Below, piece after piece: positions 44,204 to 53,782 of a stretch of DNA of 64,000 bases (the stretch's first letter is position 1; each line of letters starts with the position of its first letter). A program made the position numbers and the translations under genes. The notes beneath the pieces were generated by a model. It was given only the letters and a program-made list of their open reading frames with translations, was not told the DNA's origin and made no database searches. The DNA comes from Pollutimonas sp036675275 (GTDB lineage Bacteria; Pseudomonadota; Gammaproteobacteria; Burkholderiales; Burkholderiaceae_B): the NCBI GenBank assembly GCA_036675275.1, contig JAKFFG010000026.1, positions 62,001-126,000 on the forward strand. Direction: 5' to 3'.

Positions 44204-44242
44204 GAATGAAAACGATGTTTGAATCAATGGAAAGGACAGAAA

Positions 44243-44764
44243 ATGATATCGATAGATGAGTGGCTACGAGTAGTCTTAATCGGGGTTGGTGCGACCGCCG
44301 TGATGGACATCTGGGGAGTGATCCAGAAGGCCATGGGAATTACCACGCTTAATTACGCCTTGGTGGGGCGATGGGCAGGTCACCTGTGTCGGGGCCAGAT
44401 TGCACACGTGCAGATTGGTCGGGCAGAGCCGATCAACGGTGAATTACCCCTGGGCTGGGTGATTCACTATGCCGTAGGTGTTGCGTTTGCAGCTTTGCTG
44501 ATAGGGATCTACGGTGTGGCCTGGCTGCATCATCCGACCCTGCTGCCTGCTGTACTTGTGGGCATAGCTACGGTGCTTATCCCCTTTTTCGTGATGCAGC
44601 CAGCAATGGGCGCCGGGATTGCAGCATCGCGCATACCGACGCCCTGGAAAAATCGTCTGCGCAGTGTGCTGACACACGCAATTTTTGGTGGTGGCCTATA
44701 CCTGTCGGCTACTTTGCTTCCTCTAGTGTGGGAGTACACGGAGCGTTTGGAGATTTTGCGATGA
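44243..44764 (+). CDS. DUF2938-family membrane protein
   Basis: About 173 residues with four hydrophobic segments. Start ATG 44243 has AAAGGA seven bases ahead. DUF2938 marks are RVVLIGVGATAVMDIWGVIQ, NYALVGRWAGHLCRGQ and PLGWVIHYAVGVAFAAL, plus FFVMQPAMGAGIAASRIPTP. Function of the family is unknown. Its stop overlaps the start of the MFS gene (ATGA), so the two proteins are probably made in fixed ratio and may work together in export. Confidence 0.88.
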   Translation: MISIDEWLRVVLIGVGATAVMDIWGVIQKAMGITTLNYALVGRWAGHLCRGQIAHVQIGRAEPINGELPLGWVIHYAVGVAFAALLIGIYGVAWLHHPTLLPAVLVGIATVLIPFFVMQPAMGAGIAASRIPTPWKNRLRSVLTHAIFGGGLYLSATLLPLVWEYTERLEILR

Positions 44765-45984
44765 ACAACGCACATAAGCATGACGGGCGTATTTCACCCG
44801 CTGTCTATCTTCTGGCCTTTAGCCTGTTCGCGATGGGTAGTGCCGAGTTTTTGATGGGAGGTATTCTTCCCATGATCGCAGAGGATCTGCTCATCTCGCT
44901 GCCCACGGCAGGTACTTTAATTTCCGCGTTTGCGTTGGGTGCGCTAATAGGTGGCCCGCTGTTCGCCATTTTGGCCTTGCGCTGGCCTTATCGCCTCACG
45001 CTTTTTCTTAGCCAAATCGCCTTTATTGTCGCCACGATCATCAGCCTGCTCGCACACGATTATTGGCCGATTCTGCTCGCCCGCTTTGCAATGGGATTAG
45101 CCTATGCGAGTTTCTGGGCAGTTGCAGCTGCCACCGCTGTGCAATTGACGGCCCCTGAGCGTCGAGCTAAGGCTCTGTCCATTGTCGTTAGTGGCCTGAC
45201 TGCCGCGATGGTGTTTGGCGGTCCGGCAGGCACGTTAATTAGCGAACTGACTGCGTGGCGTGGTGGTTTTTGGACTGTGGTGGTAGCCACGGCGATTTCG
45301 GCGATCTCTGTGCTTCCGGCACTCCCAAAACAGGCGCTGGGTGATGCCCAAAAACCAGATCTACAGGCCGAGCTGCGTGCCATGAAGCGCCCGGCTCTTT
45401 GGGTGGCGTATGCCAGCACCATGGTCACCACAGCGGCCTATATGGGTACGTTTGGCTATTTGGCTGCCTTGCTTATTGAGATCAGCGGCTTGACGGCAAA
45501 ATGGCTACCAGCGGTTCTGACCTTGTTTGGAGTGGGTGCGTTTATGGGCTTAACAATTGGTGGTCGAACCGCGGACCGTCATCCGTTTTCTACGCTTGTT
45601 ACCGGTATCGTCGGTTTAATACTCAGCTCTGTGGCAATTGCTTTGTTTGCCGCGCATGCCTGGGTGACTGTTGCCCTGGTGTTTGTATTGGGCTTCGCCG
45701 GCTTTTTACTTAATCCCGCCGTGTGGAGCCGTGTCTATCATTTGGCCGCAGATGCTCCGATGCTCGCTGGTGCAACGAATTCATCTGCCTTTCAAGCCGG
45801 GTTGACGCTGGCCCCGCTACTGGCGGGAATACCGATCAGCTTAGGGTATGGGTTGCCTTACGTAGCTTGGGTGGGGGCGGCAGTCGGCGTGCTGGCTCTG
45901 GGTTTAGCGGCCGTGGATGCTCGACTCAGGCATCCATACATGAACGTTACTGCTCGGTCATCATACGGCGAGCAGCACCCGTAA
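44761..45984 (+). CDS. MFS transporter, DHA1 type (AraJ/efflux-like)
   Basis: About 407 residues with twelve membrane segments. AVYLLAFSLFAMGSAEFLMG opens the protein, as in AraJ/YdhP/Pbu-like exporters; GGPAGTLISELTAWRGGFW is the helix 5 motif C of antiporters, which supports efflux. Starts within the end of the DUF2938 gene (ATG 44761). Base composition is lower in GC than the flanking core genes, consistent with transfer on the cassette. Substrate is unknown; control by MerR suggests a cationic or hydrophobic toxicant. Confidence 0.9.
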   Translation: MNNAHKHDGRISPAVYLLAFSLFAMGSAEFLMGGILPMIAEDLLISLPTAGTLISAFALGALIGGPLFAILALRWPYRLTLFLSQIAFIVATIISLLAHDYWPILLARFAMGLAYASFWAVAAATAVQLTAPERRAKALSIVVSGLTAAMVFGGPAGTLISELTAWRGGFWTVVVATAISAISVLPALPKQALGDAQKPDLQAELRAMKRPALWVAYASTMVTTAAYMGTFGYLAALLIEISGLTAKWLPAVLTLFGVGAFMGLTIGGRTADRHPFSTLVTGIVGLILSSVAIALFAAHAWVTVALVFVLGFAGFLLNPAVWSRVYHLAADAPMLAGATNSSAFQAGLTLAPLLAGIPISLGYGLPYVAWVGAAVGVLALGLAAVDARLRHPYMNVTARSSYGEQHP

Positions 45985-46143
45985 GCCAGCCGCTGTACAT
46001 GTGCAGGGCTTTGGCTATCTGCAAGGATGGTATCTCGTAAAATAGCTCCCAGCATTCTTAAATCAACTCGGAATGTTGCACGGGCCATTGCCGCAACATC
46101 TGTGGCGAGTAGGCTTCGGCCTATGCTGCGCTGAAGTCATTAG

Positions 46144-46217
46144 AGTTGCAAACTGAATGACGTAATTGTCAAACTCAGTGGCAATCGACAAATTTGCAAA
46201 CTCAATGGAAATCGGCA
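46144..46217 (-). repeat. right end repeats of the cassette
   Basis: Three copies on the minus strand, each with GAGTTTG or CAGTTTG: one from 46217 inward, one from 46190 inward (TGTCGATTGCCACTG) and one ending AGTTTGCAACTC at 46144. They are inverted relative to the left end repeats. Confidence 0.7.
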
Positions 46218-46263
46218 TTTGATTCGAGACATGTCTCAACATGTAACAAAGCCATCCGCCCCC

Positions 46264-46291
46264 TTGAAGATATCAATATCGTCCTTATAAT
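46264..46291 (+). promoter_or_regulatory. groESL promoter
   Basis: TTGAAG (46264-46269) and TATAAT (46286-46291) with a 16-bp spacer; the upstream CCTTGAAG also resembles the heat-shock sigma-32 -35 element. It is directly followed by the CIRCE operator. The 380 bp between the MFS gene and groES hold the cassette's right end and this control region. Confidence 0.75.
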
Positions 46292-46317
46292 TAGCACTCG
46301 TAGTGGCAGAGTGCTAA
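46291..46317. promoter_or_regulatory. CIRCE element (HrcA operator)
   Basis: A perfect TTAGCACTC-N9-GAGTGCTAA, starting on the last base of the -10 box. HrcA represses groESL through this site at normal temperature; hrcA itself is outside the window. Confidence 0.97.
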
Positions 46318-46364
46318 CACGACGCCCTAACCCGATTTTTTATCAATAACACAGGAGTTCCTTC

Positions 46365-46652
46365 ATGGCACTGCGTCCTTTGCACGATCGCGTGATCGTC
46401 AAACGTCTGGACAACGAGCGCACCACAGCCTCGGGTATTGTTATCCCTGAAAGCGCGGCCGAAAAGCCCGATCAAGGTGAAGTCATTGCAGTCGGTCCCG
46501 GCAAAAAAACCGAGGACGGCAAAGTACTTCCAGTTGACCTGAAAGCGGGCGACAAAGTTCTGTTTGGCAAATACGCCGGCCAGTCGGTCAAGATCGATGG
46601 CGAAGAATTGCTCGTCATCCGCGAGGATGAAATCCTCGCCGTGGTCCTGTAA
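46365..46652 (+). CDS. groES: co-chaperonin GroES
   Basis: 95 residues, standard length. It forms the seven-membered lid of the GroEL chamber. Marks: RPLHDRVIVKRLDNERTTAS, the mobile loop TTASGIVIPESAAEKP, GEVIAVGPGKK and KIDGEELLVIREDEILAVV. AGGAG precedes ATG by eight bases. Under the CIRCE operator, 30 bp ahead of groEL and cotranscribed with it. Confidence 0.99.
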   Translation: MALRPLHDRVIVKRLDNERTTASGIVIPESAAEKPDQGEVIAVGPGKKTEDGKVLPVDLKAGDKVLFGKYAGQSVKIDGEELLVIREDEILAVVL

Positions 46653-46682
46653 TTACAAACGAATCAAGCAAGGAATTTTACA

Positions 46683-48332
<1,650 letters not shown>

Positions 48333-48357
48333 GCCAGTTTATTTCCTACCTTCTGCC

Positions 48358-48421
48358 GACCCGGGTTTTGTACCCGGGTCACATGGGCTGAGTTCTGTAT
48401 CGCACAGGGCTCAGCCTTTTT
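48358..48421 (+). terminator. groESL terminator region, two hairpins
   Basis: First a 9-bp stem GACCCGGGT-TTTGT-ACCCGGGTC (48358-48380) without a T-run, then GGCTGAG...CTCAGCC (48386-48416) followed by TTTTT (48417-48421). The second is a reasonable Rho-independent terminator and overlaps the 3' end of the convergent flavin reductase gene. Confidence 0.7.
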
Positions 48422-49028
48422 CATTATGGGGGCGTTCCAGCTCGAACAGATCAGTAGTGCGCGCATACCATGTGCGGCCATGCATGCGCGCGACCAGCGC
48501 CACTTTGTCAGCCAGCACGTGCCCGTGCTCGGCATCGTAGAACTGATCTTGTATGTGATAGTGAACGATGTGGCCGATCACGATGCTGCGGCCGTTGCCT
48601 ATATCCAGCGCCATCGTGCGGGTGCACTCCATGCTGATGGGTGCTTCGATGATGCGCGGCGCACGCACTTGCGTTCCCGGCACCGAACTCAGGCCGGCAT
48701 GGTCAAGTTCATTCTGCCCCGCAGGCAAAAGCGCCGAACACTGGTTCATCTGCTCGACTATCGCCATGTTCACAAGATTGACAACGAACTCGCCCGTTTC
48801 ATGAATGATGCGGGAGGTATCTTTCGCTATGCCAGGTTCGTTTTCGTCTATGCCCAATACCACGGTCCCGGGCGTGCTGGCCATGATGTTGAAGCAACTG
48901 AAGGGCGCGGCGTTTATATTGCCTTGTGCATCGATAGAGGTAACCAGCGCAATGGGCCGGGGCACGACGCTGCTCATCAGAAGCTTGTACCGCTGTATGT
49001 CTGTCGCTGTTGTCAGGTCTATATCCAC
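48411..49028 (-). CDS. flavin reductase-like domain protein
   Basis: About 205 residues from GTG 49028 (MDIDLTTATDIQRYKLL), which has AGGA eight bases ahead; the frame open to 49112 is unsupported upstream. The split-barrel FMN-binding domain shows LMSSVVPRPIALVTSIDAQG, then NAAPFSCFNIMASTPGTVVL and SRIIHETGEFVVNLV. Such proteins reduce FMN for monooxygenases or act as oxidoreductases themselves. It is convergent with groEL, sharing the terminator region. The partner enzyme is not in the window. Confidence 0.88.
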   Translation of the reverse strand: MDIDLTTATDIQRYKLLMSSVVPRPIALVTSIDAQGNINAAPFSCFNIMASTPGTVVLGIDENEPGIAKDTSRIIHETGEFVVNLVNMAIVEQMNQCSALLPAGQNELDHAGLSSVPGTQVRAPRIIEAPISMECTRTMALDIGNGRSIVIGHIVHYHIQDQFYDAEHGHVLADKVALVARMHGRTWYARTTDLFELERPHNEKG

Positions 49029-49203
49029 ATCGCCATCCTGAGTTCGATTAAGGCTCCCGGACCTCGACGATACCAGTGCCCATGAGGCCGCAGGTGTCGG
49101 GCTGTCCCGCAATGCCAGATGATAGCAGCGCCTTCCAGGTACGCCTGCTTGAAGCGCCTGGCCACTAACACTGGTGCCTGTCCAAGAAACCCAGGCGCCT
49201 CAT

Positions 49204-49248
49204 AAAAAAACACCCCAAAGGTCGGACTGGTGTCCAACCTTTGGGGTG
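49204..49248 (-). terminator. Rho-independent terminator of the Bug gene
   Basis: Arms CACCCCAAAGGT (49211-49222) and ACCTTTGGGGTG (49237-49248), extended after a one-base mismatch by GGAC/GTCC around a TGGT loop. On the minus strand it is followed by seven T (complement of 49204-49210). A very stable stem 60 bp after the Bug stop. Confidence 0.92.
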
Positions 49249-49310
49249 CAGTTCAATTTTGGGCCTTATATTATTTGCAGCAGGAGGCTATATGAGCCCA
49301 GCGGCATTGA

Positions 49311-50276
49311 TCAGTTCGGCGCAATACCCGCGGTATCGATTACCTTTTTCCAGCGGGCCAGTTCTTGGGCCTGGAACTTCTCGAATTCCTCGGGAGTATT
49401 GCCGACGATCTCGAAGCCCACGCCCAACAGGTTGGGCTTGACTGATGGATCGTTGATGGCTTCGACCACGCCGTCACGCAACTTGTTGCGCACGTCGGCT
49501 GGCAGGCCTTTGGGCGCGGCCACCGCTTGCCAGGAATTCACGACCACATTCTTGACGCCAGCCTCTTCCATTGTGGGCACATCGGGCAACAAAGGCGAAC
49601 GCTTTTCGCCCGTTACCGCCAGCGCTTTCATCTTGCCCCCGCGAATGTGGCCGATGACGGCATTCAGATTCTGGAACGAGTAGGCGACCTGCCCGCCCAT
49701 CAGGTCGGCCTGGGCGGGCGCACCGCCTTTATATGGAACGTTTACGCCTTTGGTGCCGGTTTCCTGCCAGAACAGTTCGGCGGTCAGGTGATCCGACGAG
49801 CCGTTGCCCGAGGTTGCAAAGGTGACTTCATCGGGATGCTGCTTCATGTATTTGACGATATCTGCGACCGTGTCGCCGCCCTTGGCGGCTGGGCCCGCGA
49901 CCAGCACGTTAGGCGCCTGGACCGCCACGGTGATCAGATCAAGATCTTTGGTGGGATCGTATTGCAGGGATTTTTGCAGGTGCGGGTTCACCACGAACAC
50001 AGACAGCGACGAGACCAACAACGTGTATCCATCGGGCGCTGCGCGAGAAACCTGGGTGGCGCCAATGGCGCCTGTCGCGCCTGGCTTGTTTTCGATAGGG
50101 AAAGCTTGGCCGAACTTGGTAGCCAATTTTGCGCCGATGATCCGGCCGATGTTATCCGTGGAGCCACCCGGAGGGAACGGCACAACAATGGTTACCGGAC
50201 GCGTGGGATAGTCGGCCGCCTGCGCGAATGTTGTGGCTGCCAACAAAGCCGCAGCTAATACATACTTAAACTTCAT
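49311..50276 (-). CDS. Bug/TctC-family tripartite tricarboxylate-type periplasmic receptor
   Basis: 321 residues; signal peptide MKFKYVLAAALLAATTFAQA with cleavage after AQA. Family marks follow at once: DYPTRPVTIVVPFPPGGSTD, then GATGAIGATQVSRAAPDGYT and GGAPAQADLMGGQVAYSF; the PPGGSTD loop is characteristic of Bug proteins, which bind carboxylates or small organic acids. Most Bug genes in these bacteria are orphans without TctAB, as here. GAGGAG lies before ATG. A perfect palindrome 18 bp upstream and a LacI-type gene just upstream suggest direct control. Confidence 0.95.
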   Translation of the reverse strand: MKFKYVLAAALLAATTFAQAADYPTRPVTIVVPFPPGGSTDNIGRIIGAKLATKFGQAFPIENKPGATGAIGATQVSRAAPDGYTLLVSSLSVFVVNPHLQKSLQYDPTKDLDLITVAVQAPNVLVAGPAAKGGDTVADIVKYMKQHPDEVTFATSGNGSSDHLTAELFWQETGTKGVNVPYKGGAPAQADLMGGQVAYSFQNLNAVIGHIRGGKMKALAVTGEKRSPLLPDVPTMEEAGVKNVVVNSWQAVAAPKGLPADVRNKLRDGVVEAINDPSVKPNLLGVGFEIVGNTPEEFEKFQAQELARWKKVIDTAGIAPN

Positions 50277-50293
50277 CTCCGTGTCTCCTCGAT

Positions 50294-50307
50294 TGTTAAC
50301 GTTAACA
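50294..50307. promoter_or_regulatory. LacI-type operator TGTTAACGTTAACA
   Basis: A perfect 14-bp palindrome with a central CG, the standard form for LacI-family sites, placed between the Bug start and its upstream region. A partial second copy (GATAACGTAAG) lies near 50319. The adjacent LacI gene is the likely binder. Confidence 0.8.
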
Positions 50308-50384
50308 TTTTCATCAATGATAACGTAAGGGTTGGCTGCGCCACTAAAATATTAGATCGTGGTTTACCCGTATACCAAAGGCGG

Positions 50385-51404
50385 CTACGTGCTTTCCCGC
50401 TCCATGATCGAAAAGCCAATATCGACAATACGCTTGCCCGGGTCACGGCCGTCGGCGCGCGCAATGATGAAATCAGCCGCCCGCGCGCCGATGGCATTGC
50501 CGTCGATACGCACGGTGGTCAGCGCAGGGTATAGGCTGGCCGCGAAATCGAGGTCGCCAAACCCGACAACCGCCAATTGCCGAGGAACTTGAAGTCCCCG
50601 CGCCTGCGCCTCGGTCAATACCCCCAGGGCCAGCATATCGGAGCTGCAGAACACGCTGTCGACGTCCGGAAAGTCGCGCAACAGCTTAGATAAACCGGAC
50701 CGCCCGATGGCAAGCGTGGTAGGCGCAGGCAGGCTCAAGTGCCGCACCGGCCCTATTTCCAGCTCGGCCGCCCGTTGAATAAAGGCGTTGCTGCGCCGTG
50801 TCGCACGGACGTCCTGTGCGGAAAGCAATGCAGGACGCCGGAGCCCACGGCGGTGGAAAAATTCGCACACTTTTATGCCGACTTGCTCATGCGAAAAACC
50901 AACCAGCATATCAATGGGCGTATCGCTAAGGTCCCATGTTTCGACGACGGGAATGCCTGCGGCTCGCAATCGCTTGCAGCCCTGGTCGGAATGCAGGACA
51001 CCCGTCAGCACGATGCCATCCGGACGCCGCCCTATCAATGCGTTCAACAGGGCGTCTTCCTGAAATTCGCCATCGTAGCCGCTTTGTCCGAGTATCAGCT
51101 GGTAGCCATGGGCAGTGAGCTTTTGCGTCAAGGCCTGTATCGTTTCGGAGAATACCGGCCCGGAAAGCGTCGGTATCAGCGCTGCAACCAGACGCGCGCT
51201 CTTTTTTGCATTCAGGCCTTTGGCCAGCAGGTTGGGCACATAGCCTGTCTGTTCCACCGCTTGCAAAACCCGGGTAAGCGTCGATGCGGACAACTGGTCC
51301 GGACTGTTCAGCGCTCGCGACACGGTGATCGCCGAGACGTTGGCGACCCGAGCTACATCGTGAACGGTCACGCTGTTCGAACTTCGATAAGGTGGCATCA
51401 TCAA
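50385..51404 (-). CDS. LacI-family transcriptional regulator
   Basis: 339 residues. The N-terminal helix-turn-helix VTVHDVARVANVSAITVSRAL and the hinge helix region RALNSPDQLSASTLTRVLQA are standard; the C-terminal part is a periplasmic-binding-like sensor with SSDMLALGVLTEAQARGLQV. It is of the GntR-like (gluconate) subgroup by LAKGLNAKKSARLVAALIPT. It is on the same strand as the Bug gene and 108 bp upstream of it. Presumably represses the Bug gene at 50294-50307. Its ligand is unknown. The start codon may be any of three successive ATGs. Confidence 0.93.
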   Translation of the reverse strand: MMMPPYRSSNSVTVHDVARVANVSAITVSRALNSPDQLSASTLTRVLQAVEQTGYVPNLLAKGLNAKKSARLVAALIPTLSGPVFSETIQALTQKLTAHGYQLILGQSGYDGEFQEDALLNALIGRRPDGIVLTGVLHSDQGCKRLRAAGIPVVETWDLSDTPIDMLVGFSHEQVGIKVCEFFHRRGLRRPALLSAQDVRATRRSNAFIQRAAELEIGPVRHLSLPAPTTLAIGRSGLSKLLRDFPDVDSVFCSSDMLALGVLTEAQARGLQVPRQLAVVGFGDLDFAASLYPALTTVRIDGNAIGARAADFIIARADGRDPGKRIVDIGFSIMEREST

Positions 51405-51494
51405 AAAGCCAATAATGGTTTAACAGGCATAATATCGATTGTACCGACCGGGGCGCATCTGCCCTTCCGGCCCGCGGCATCTTTACGTGGCACC

Positions 51495-51890
51495 ATGACT
51501 CCCAGCAATTCGCCCTACAAAAGCAAGGGCGGCTTTCGCCGCCTGTTCCAGGCCTTGCGCTATTCGGCGCAGGGCTTCGGCGCCGCATTCAAGCACGAAG
51601 CGGCTTTTCGACAAGAGCTGTTGCTGATAGTGGTTCTCACGCCAGTCGCCGTCTGGATCAGCCGCAGCATGGGCGAAATGCTGCTGCTGGTCGGCACGAT
51701 GCTGTTCGTCCTGATCATAGAGCTTCTGAATTCCGCGCTAGAAGCGCTGGCCGATAGCATCACCGTCGAACATCACCCCATGATAGGGCGTGCGAAAGAC
51801 CTGGGCAGTGCAGCCGTCATGCTGTCGATCGCACTGTGCGTACTGGCCTGGCTGTACATTATCGCCGCTCATATTCAGGCGCCGGCCTGA
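51495..51890 (+). CDS. dgkA: diacylglycerol kinase (prokaryotic DgkA)
   Basis: 131 residues from ATG 51495, with three membrane helices. It phosphorylates diacylglycerol to phosphatidate in the inner membrane, recycling lipid released by oligosaccharide synthesis. Active-site pieces: KHEAAFRQELLL with Glu and Arg, then FVLIIELLNSALEALADSITVE containing the catalytic ELLNSAxE, and RAKDLGSAAVMLS. The longer open frame upstream is antisense to the LacI gene and is not real. It lies upstream of pyrF. Confidence 0.96.
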   Translation: MTPSNSPYKSKGGFRRLFQALRYSAQGFGAAFKHEAAFRQELLLIVVLTPVAVWISRSMGEMLLLVGTMLFVLIIELLNSALEALADSITVEHHPMIGRAKDLGSAAVMLSIALCVLAWLYIIAAHIQAPA

Positions 51891-51923
51891 TACCGTAATA
51901 CCTTTAAATCTTGCGACATACTC

Positions 51924-52739
51924 ATGATCTTTACACAGAAACTCGAACACGCCTGGGCCACCTCCAATTCCATGCTCATGGTTGGACTCGACCCCGACCC
52001 GCAACGCTTTCCCGCCGAGTTGCAAGGGCGCCCGGACGCGATTTTCGAGTTCTGTCGTGCGATCGTCGATGTGACCGCGCAGTATGCATGCGGCGTAAAA
52101 CCGCAGATCGCCTACTTTTCGGCGATGCGGGCCGAAGATCAGCTGGAAGCGCTGTGCGAATATATCCATGAACACCATCCCGGCCTTCCCATCGTGCTGG
52201 ATGCCAAGCGCGGCGATATTGGATCCACTGCGGAACAATACGCCCGGGAAGCCTACGAGCGCTATCAGGCAGATGCGGTCACGGTAAGCCCCTACATGGG
52301 GTTCGACACGATACAGCCTTATCTGGCCTGGAATAGCAAAGGCGTCATCATCTTGTGCCGCACGTCGAATAAGGGCGGCTCCGATCTCCAGTTCATCGAG
52401 TCCAAAGACGATACACCTTTATACCTGCATGTCGCGGGGCTGGTAGCCGATCACTGGAATACCAATGGCCAGTGTGCCCTGGTCGTGGGCGCAACGTTTC
52501 CGGAAGAGATCGCCCGGGTGCGCGAACGCGTGGGCGACATGCCCTTGCTGGTGCCCGGCATAGGCGCACAGGGCGGCGATATCCCGTCCACCGTCAAGGC
52601 GGGCTGCGACAGCAAAGGAACTGGCATGATGATCAACTCGTCGCGCGCAATCTTGTATGCCAGCGGCGGCGATGACTGGCGCGAAGCCGCGGCCCTGGCC
52701 GCCCGTGCCACGCGGGATGCGATTAACGCAGCTCGATAA
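51924..52739 (+). CDS. pyrF: orotidine 5'-phosphate decarboxylase, type 2
   Basis: 271 residues, longer than the 230-240 of type 1. It makes UMP from OMP, last step of pyrimidine synthesis. Marks: SMLMVGLDPDPQRFP, KPQIAYFSA, the catalytic VLDAKRGDIGSTAEQYA with the Asp-Lys-Asp set, and VSPYMGFDTIQPYL. The C-terminal LVPGIGAQGGDIPS and SSRAILYAS bind phosphate. It starts 33 bp after dgkA. The last 17 bp overlap the convergent pncC gene. Confidence 0.97.
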   Translation: MIFTQKLEHAWATSNSMLMVGLDPDPQRFPAELQGRPDAIFEFCRAIVDVTAQYACGVKPQIAYFSAMRAEDQLEALCEYIHEHHPGLPIVLDAKRGDIGSTAEQYAREAYERYQADAVTVSPYMGFDTIQPYLAWNSKGVIILCRTSNKGGSDLQFIESKDDTPLYLHVAGLVADHWNTNGQCALVVGATFPEEIARVRERVGDMPLLVPGIGAQGGDIPSTVKAGCDSKGTGMMINSSRAILYASGGDDWREAAALAARATRDAINAAR

Positions 52740-53229
52740 AGCTGATGGTGGTTTCCAGTGCAAAGGCAACCGATGCATTGCGTATCTGCCTGCGGTCTCC
52801 CTCGAACACCTTGGTCATGGCACGTGTGACAATGCCTTCGGAAGTGCGTCGCGCAAATCCGAAACACACCATTCCCACAGGCTTGCCCTGCGTACCGCCA
52901 TCGGGCCCGGCGATGCCGGTCGTGGAAACAGCAAGATGTGCGTCCGCCGCTACAGTGAGCACACCCGAAGCCATCTCCATGGCGGTTTCCTCGCTAACTG
53001 CGCCGAAGCGTTCCAATGTATCGATGCTGACCTGAAGTTCCTCTGCCTTGGCCGCGTTGCTGTACGTGACATATCCGCGATCGAACCACTGGCTGGACCC
53101 CGGCGTGTCGGTCATCGCCGCAGCAAGCAAGCCGCCGGTGCATGATTCGGCGCAGGCGAACATCAAGCCATGATCGAGCAAAAGCTGCCCGAGAATCGGC
53201 GCGTAGGCCAGGGGTTCGTTATTGCTCAT
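52723..53229 (-). CDS. pncC: CinA-family nicotinamide-nucleotide amidohydrolase (PncC type)
   Basis: 168 residues, corresponding to the CinA C-terminal domain alone. It hydrolyses NMN to nicotinate mononucleotide in NAD recycling. Marks: FACAESCTGGLLAAAMTDTP with the catalytic Ser, FDRGYVTYSNAAKAEEL with the Tyr, VSTTGIAGPDGGTQGKPVG. Its start overlaps the end of pgpA by four bases (ATGA), so it is the last gene of the ribB-to-pncC set. A PncC label is by homology. Confidence 0.92.
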   Translation of the reverse strand: MSNNEPLAYAPILGQLLLDHGLMFACAESCTGGLLAAAMTDTPGSSQWFDRGYVTYSNAAKAEELQVSIDTLERFGAVSEETAMEMASGVLTVAADAHLAVSTTGIAGPDGGTQGKPVGMVCFGFARRTSEGIVTRAMTKVFEGDRRQIRNASVAFALETTISFIELR

Positions 53230-53750
53230 GGAAACACCTCAAGTCTGACGAGAATGGCGATTACCAGCAAGCTGTAGGCCGCTGCCACGATATCGTCCCA
53301 CATAACGCCAAAGCCGTTCTTGAAATGGCGATCGAAAAAGTTGATGGGCGGCGGCTTGATGATATCGAAAAACCGGAACACGACAAAAGCCAGTGCTTGC
53401 GCCATCAGGGACTCGGGCGTAAGCCAGAGCACGAGCCAAAACGCCACGATCTCGTCCCACACCATGCCGCCGTCGTCCGACCTGCCCATTTCCTTGCCGA
53501 CTCGGTGGCAACTCCAGCAGCCCAAGGCAAACGCGGCGGGCAGCAACATAGCAATATAAGCATCCGGCAGGCGCGAAACAGCCAACACCCAAAGCAGCCA
53601 AGCCAGCAAAGTGCCCCAGGTGCCCGGCGCCGGACGAATCAGGCCGCTGCCCAGTCCGAACGAGATCATGCGGGGAAATGACCGGAATACCCAAGCGGCA
53701 CTGGGCTTGAAAGCGGATTCAGCGCGAGGATCAGTGTCGGTGGCCGGCAT
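53226..53750 (-). CDS. pgpA: phosphatidylglycerophosphatase A
   Basis: 174 residues, inner membrane with four hydrophobic segments. It dephosphorylates phosphatidylglycerophosphate to phosphatidylglycerol. The conserved beginning SFGLGSGLIRPAPGTWGTLL and DDGGMVWDEIVAFWLVLWLT (acidic active-site group) are intact, and RFFDIIKPPPINFFDR follows. A 20-residue polar extension precedes the family region. Located between thiL and pncC on one strand. Confidence 0.96.
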   Translation of the reverse strand: MPATDTDPRAESAFKPSAAWVFRSFPRMISFGLGSGLIRPAPGTWGTLLAWLLWVLAVSRLPDAYIAMLLPAAFALGCWSCHRVGKEMGRSDDGGMVWDEIVAFWLVLWLTPESLMAQALAFVVFRFFDIIKPPPINFFDRHFKNGFGVMWDDIVAAAYSLLVIAILVRLEVFP

Positions 53751-53782
53751 ACAAAGGTCTAAAAGATTCCGTGAATGAAACG

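Larger units (their letters stand above)
43639..46217. mobile_element. transposase-less cassette with IS21-like multi-repeat inverted ends
   Basis: About 2.58 kb holding MerR, DUF2938 and an MFS gene. The left edge begins TGTCGATTGTCATCC and the right edge, read inward from 46217, begins TGCCGATTTCCATTG; over 27 bases 21 match. A second right copy read inward from 46190 shares nine first bases (TGTCGATTG) with the left edge. Further inward copies carry AGTTTGCAACT on both sides. Flanks show TTGA at 43635-43638 and at 46219-46222, a possible target duplication one base out of register. No istA/istB-type genes occur inside. The family name is by resemblance of end design. Confidence 0.65.

Noticed and set aside
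50739..51494. N-terminal part of a long frame that ends in dgkA
   Set aside because: The first 250 codons are antisense to the LacI gene; only the part from ATG 51495 matches DgkA.
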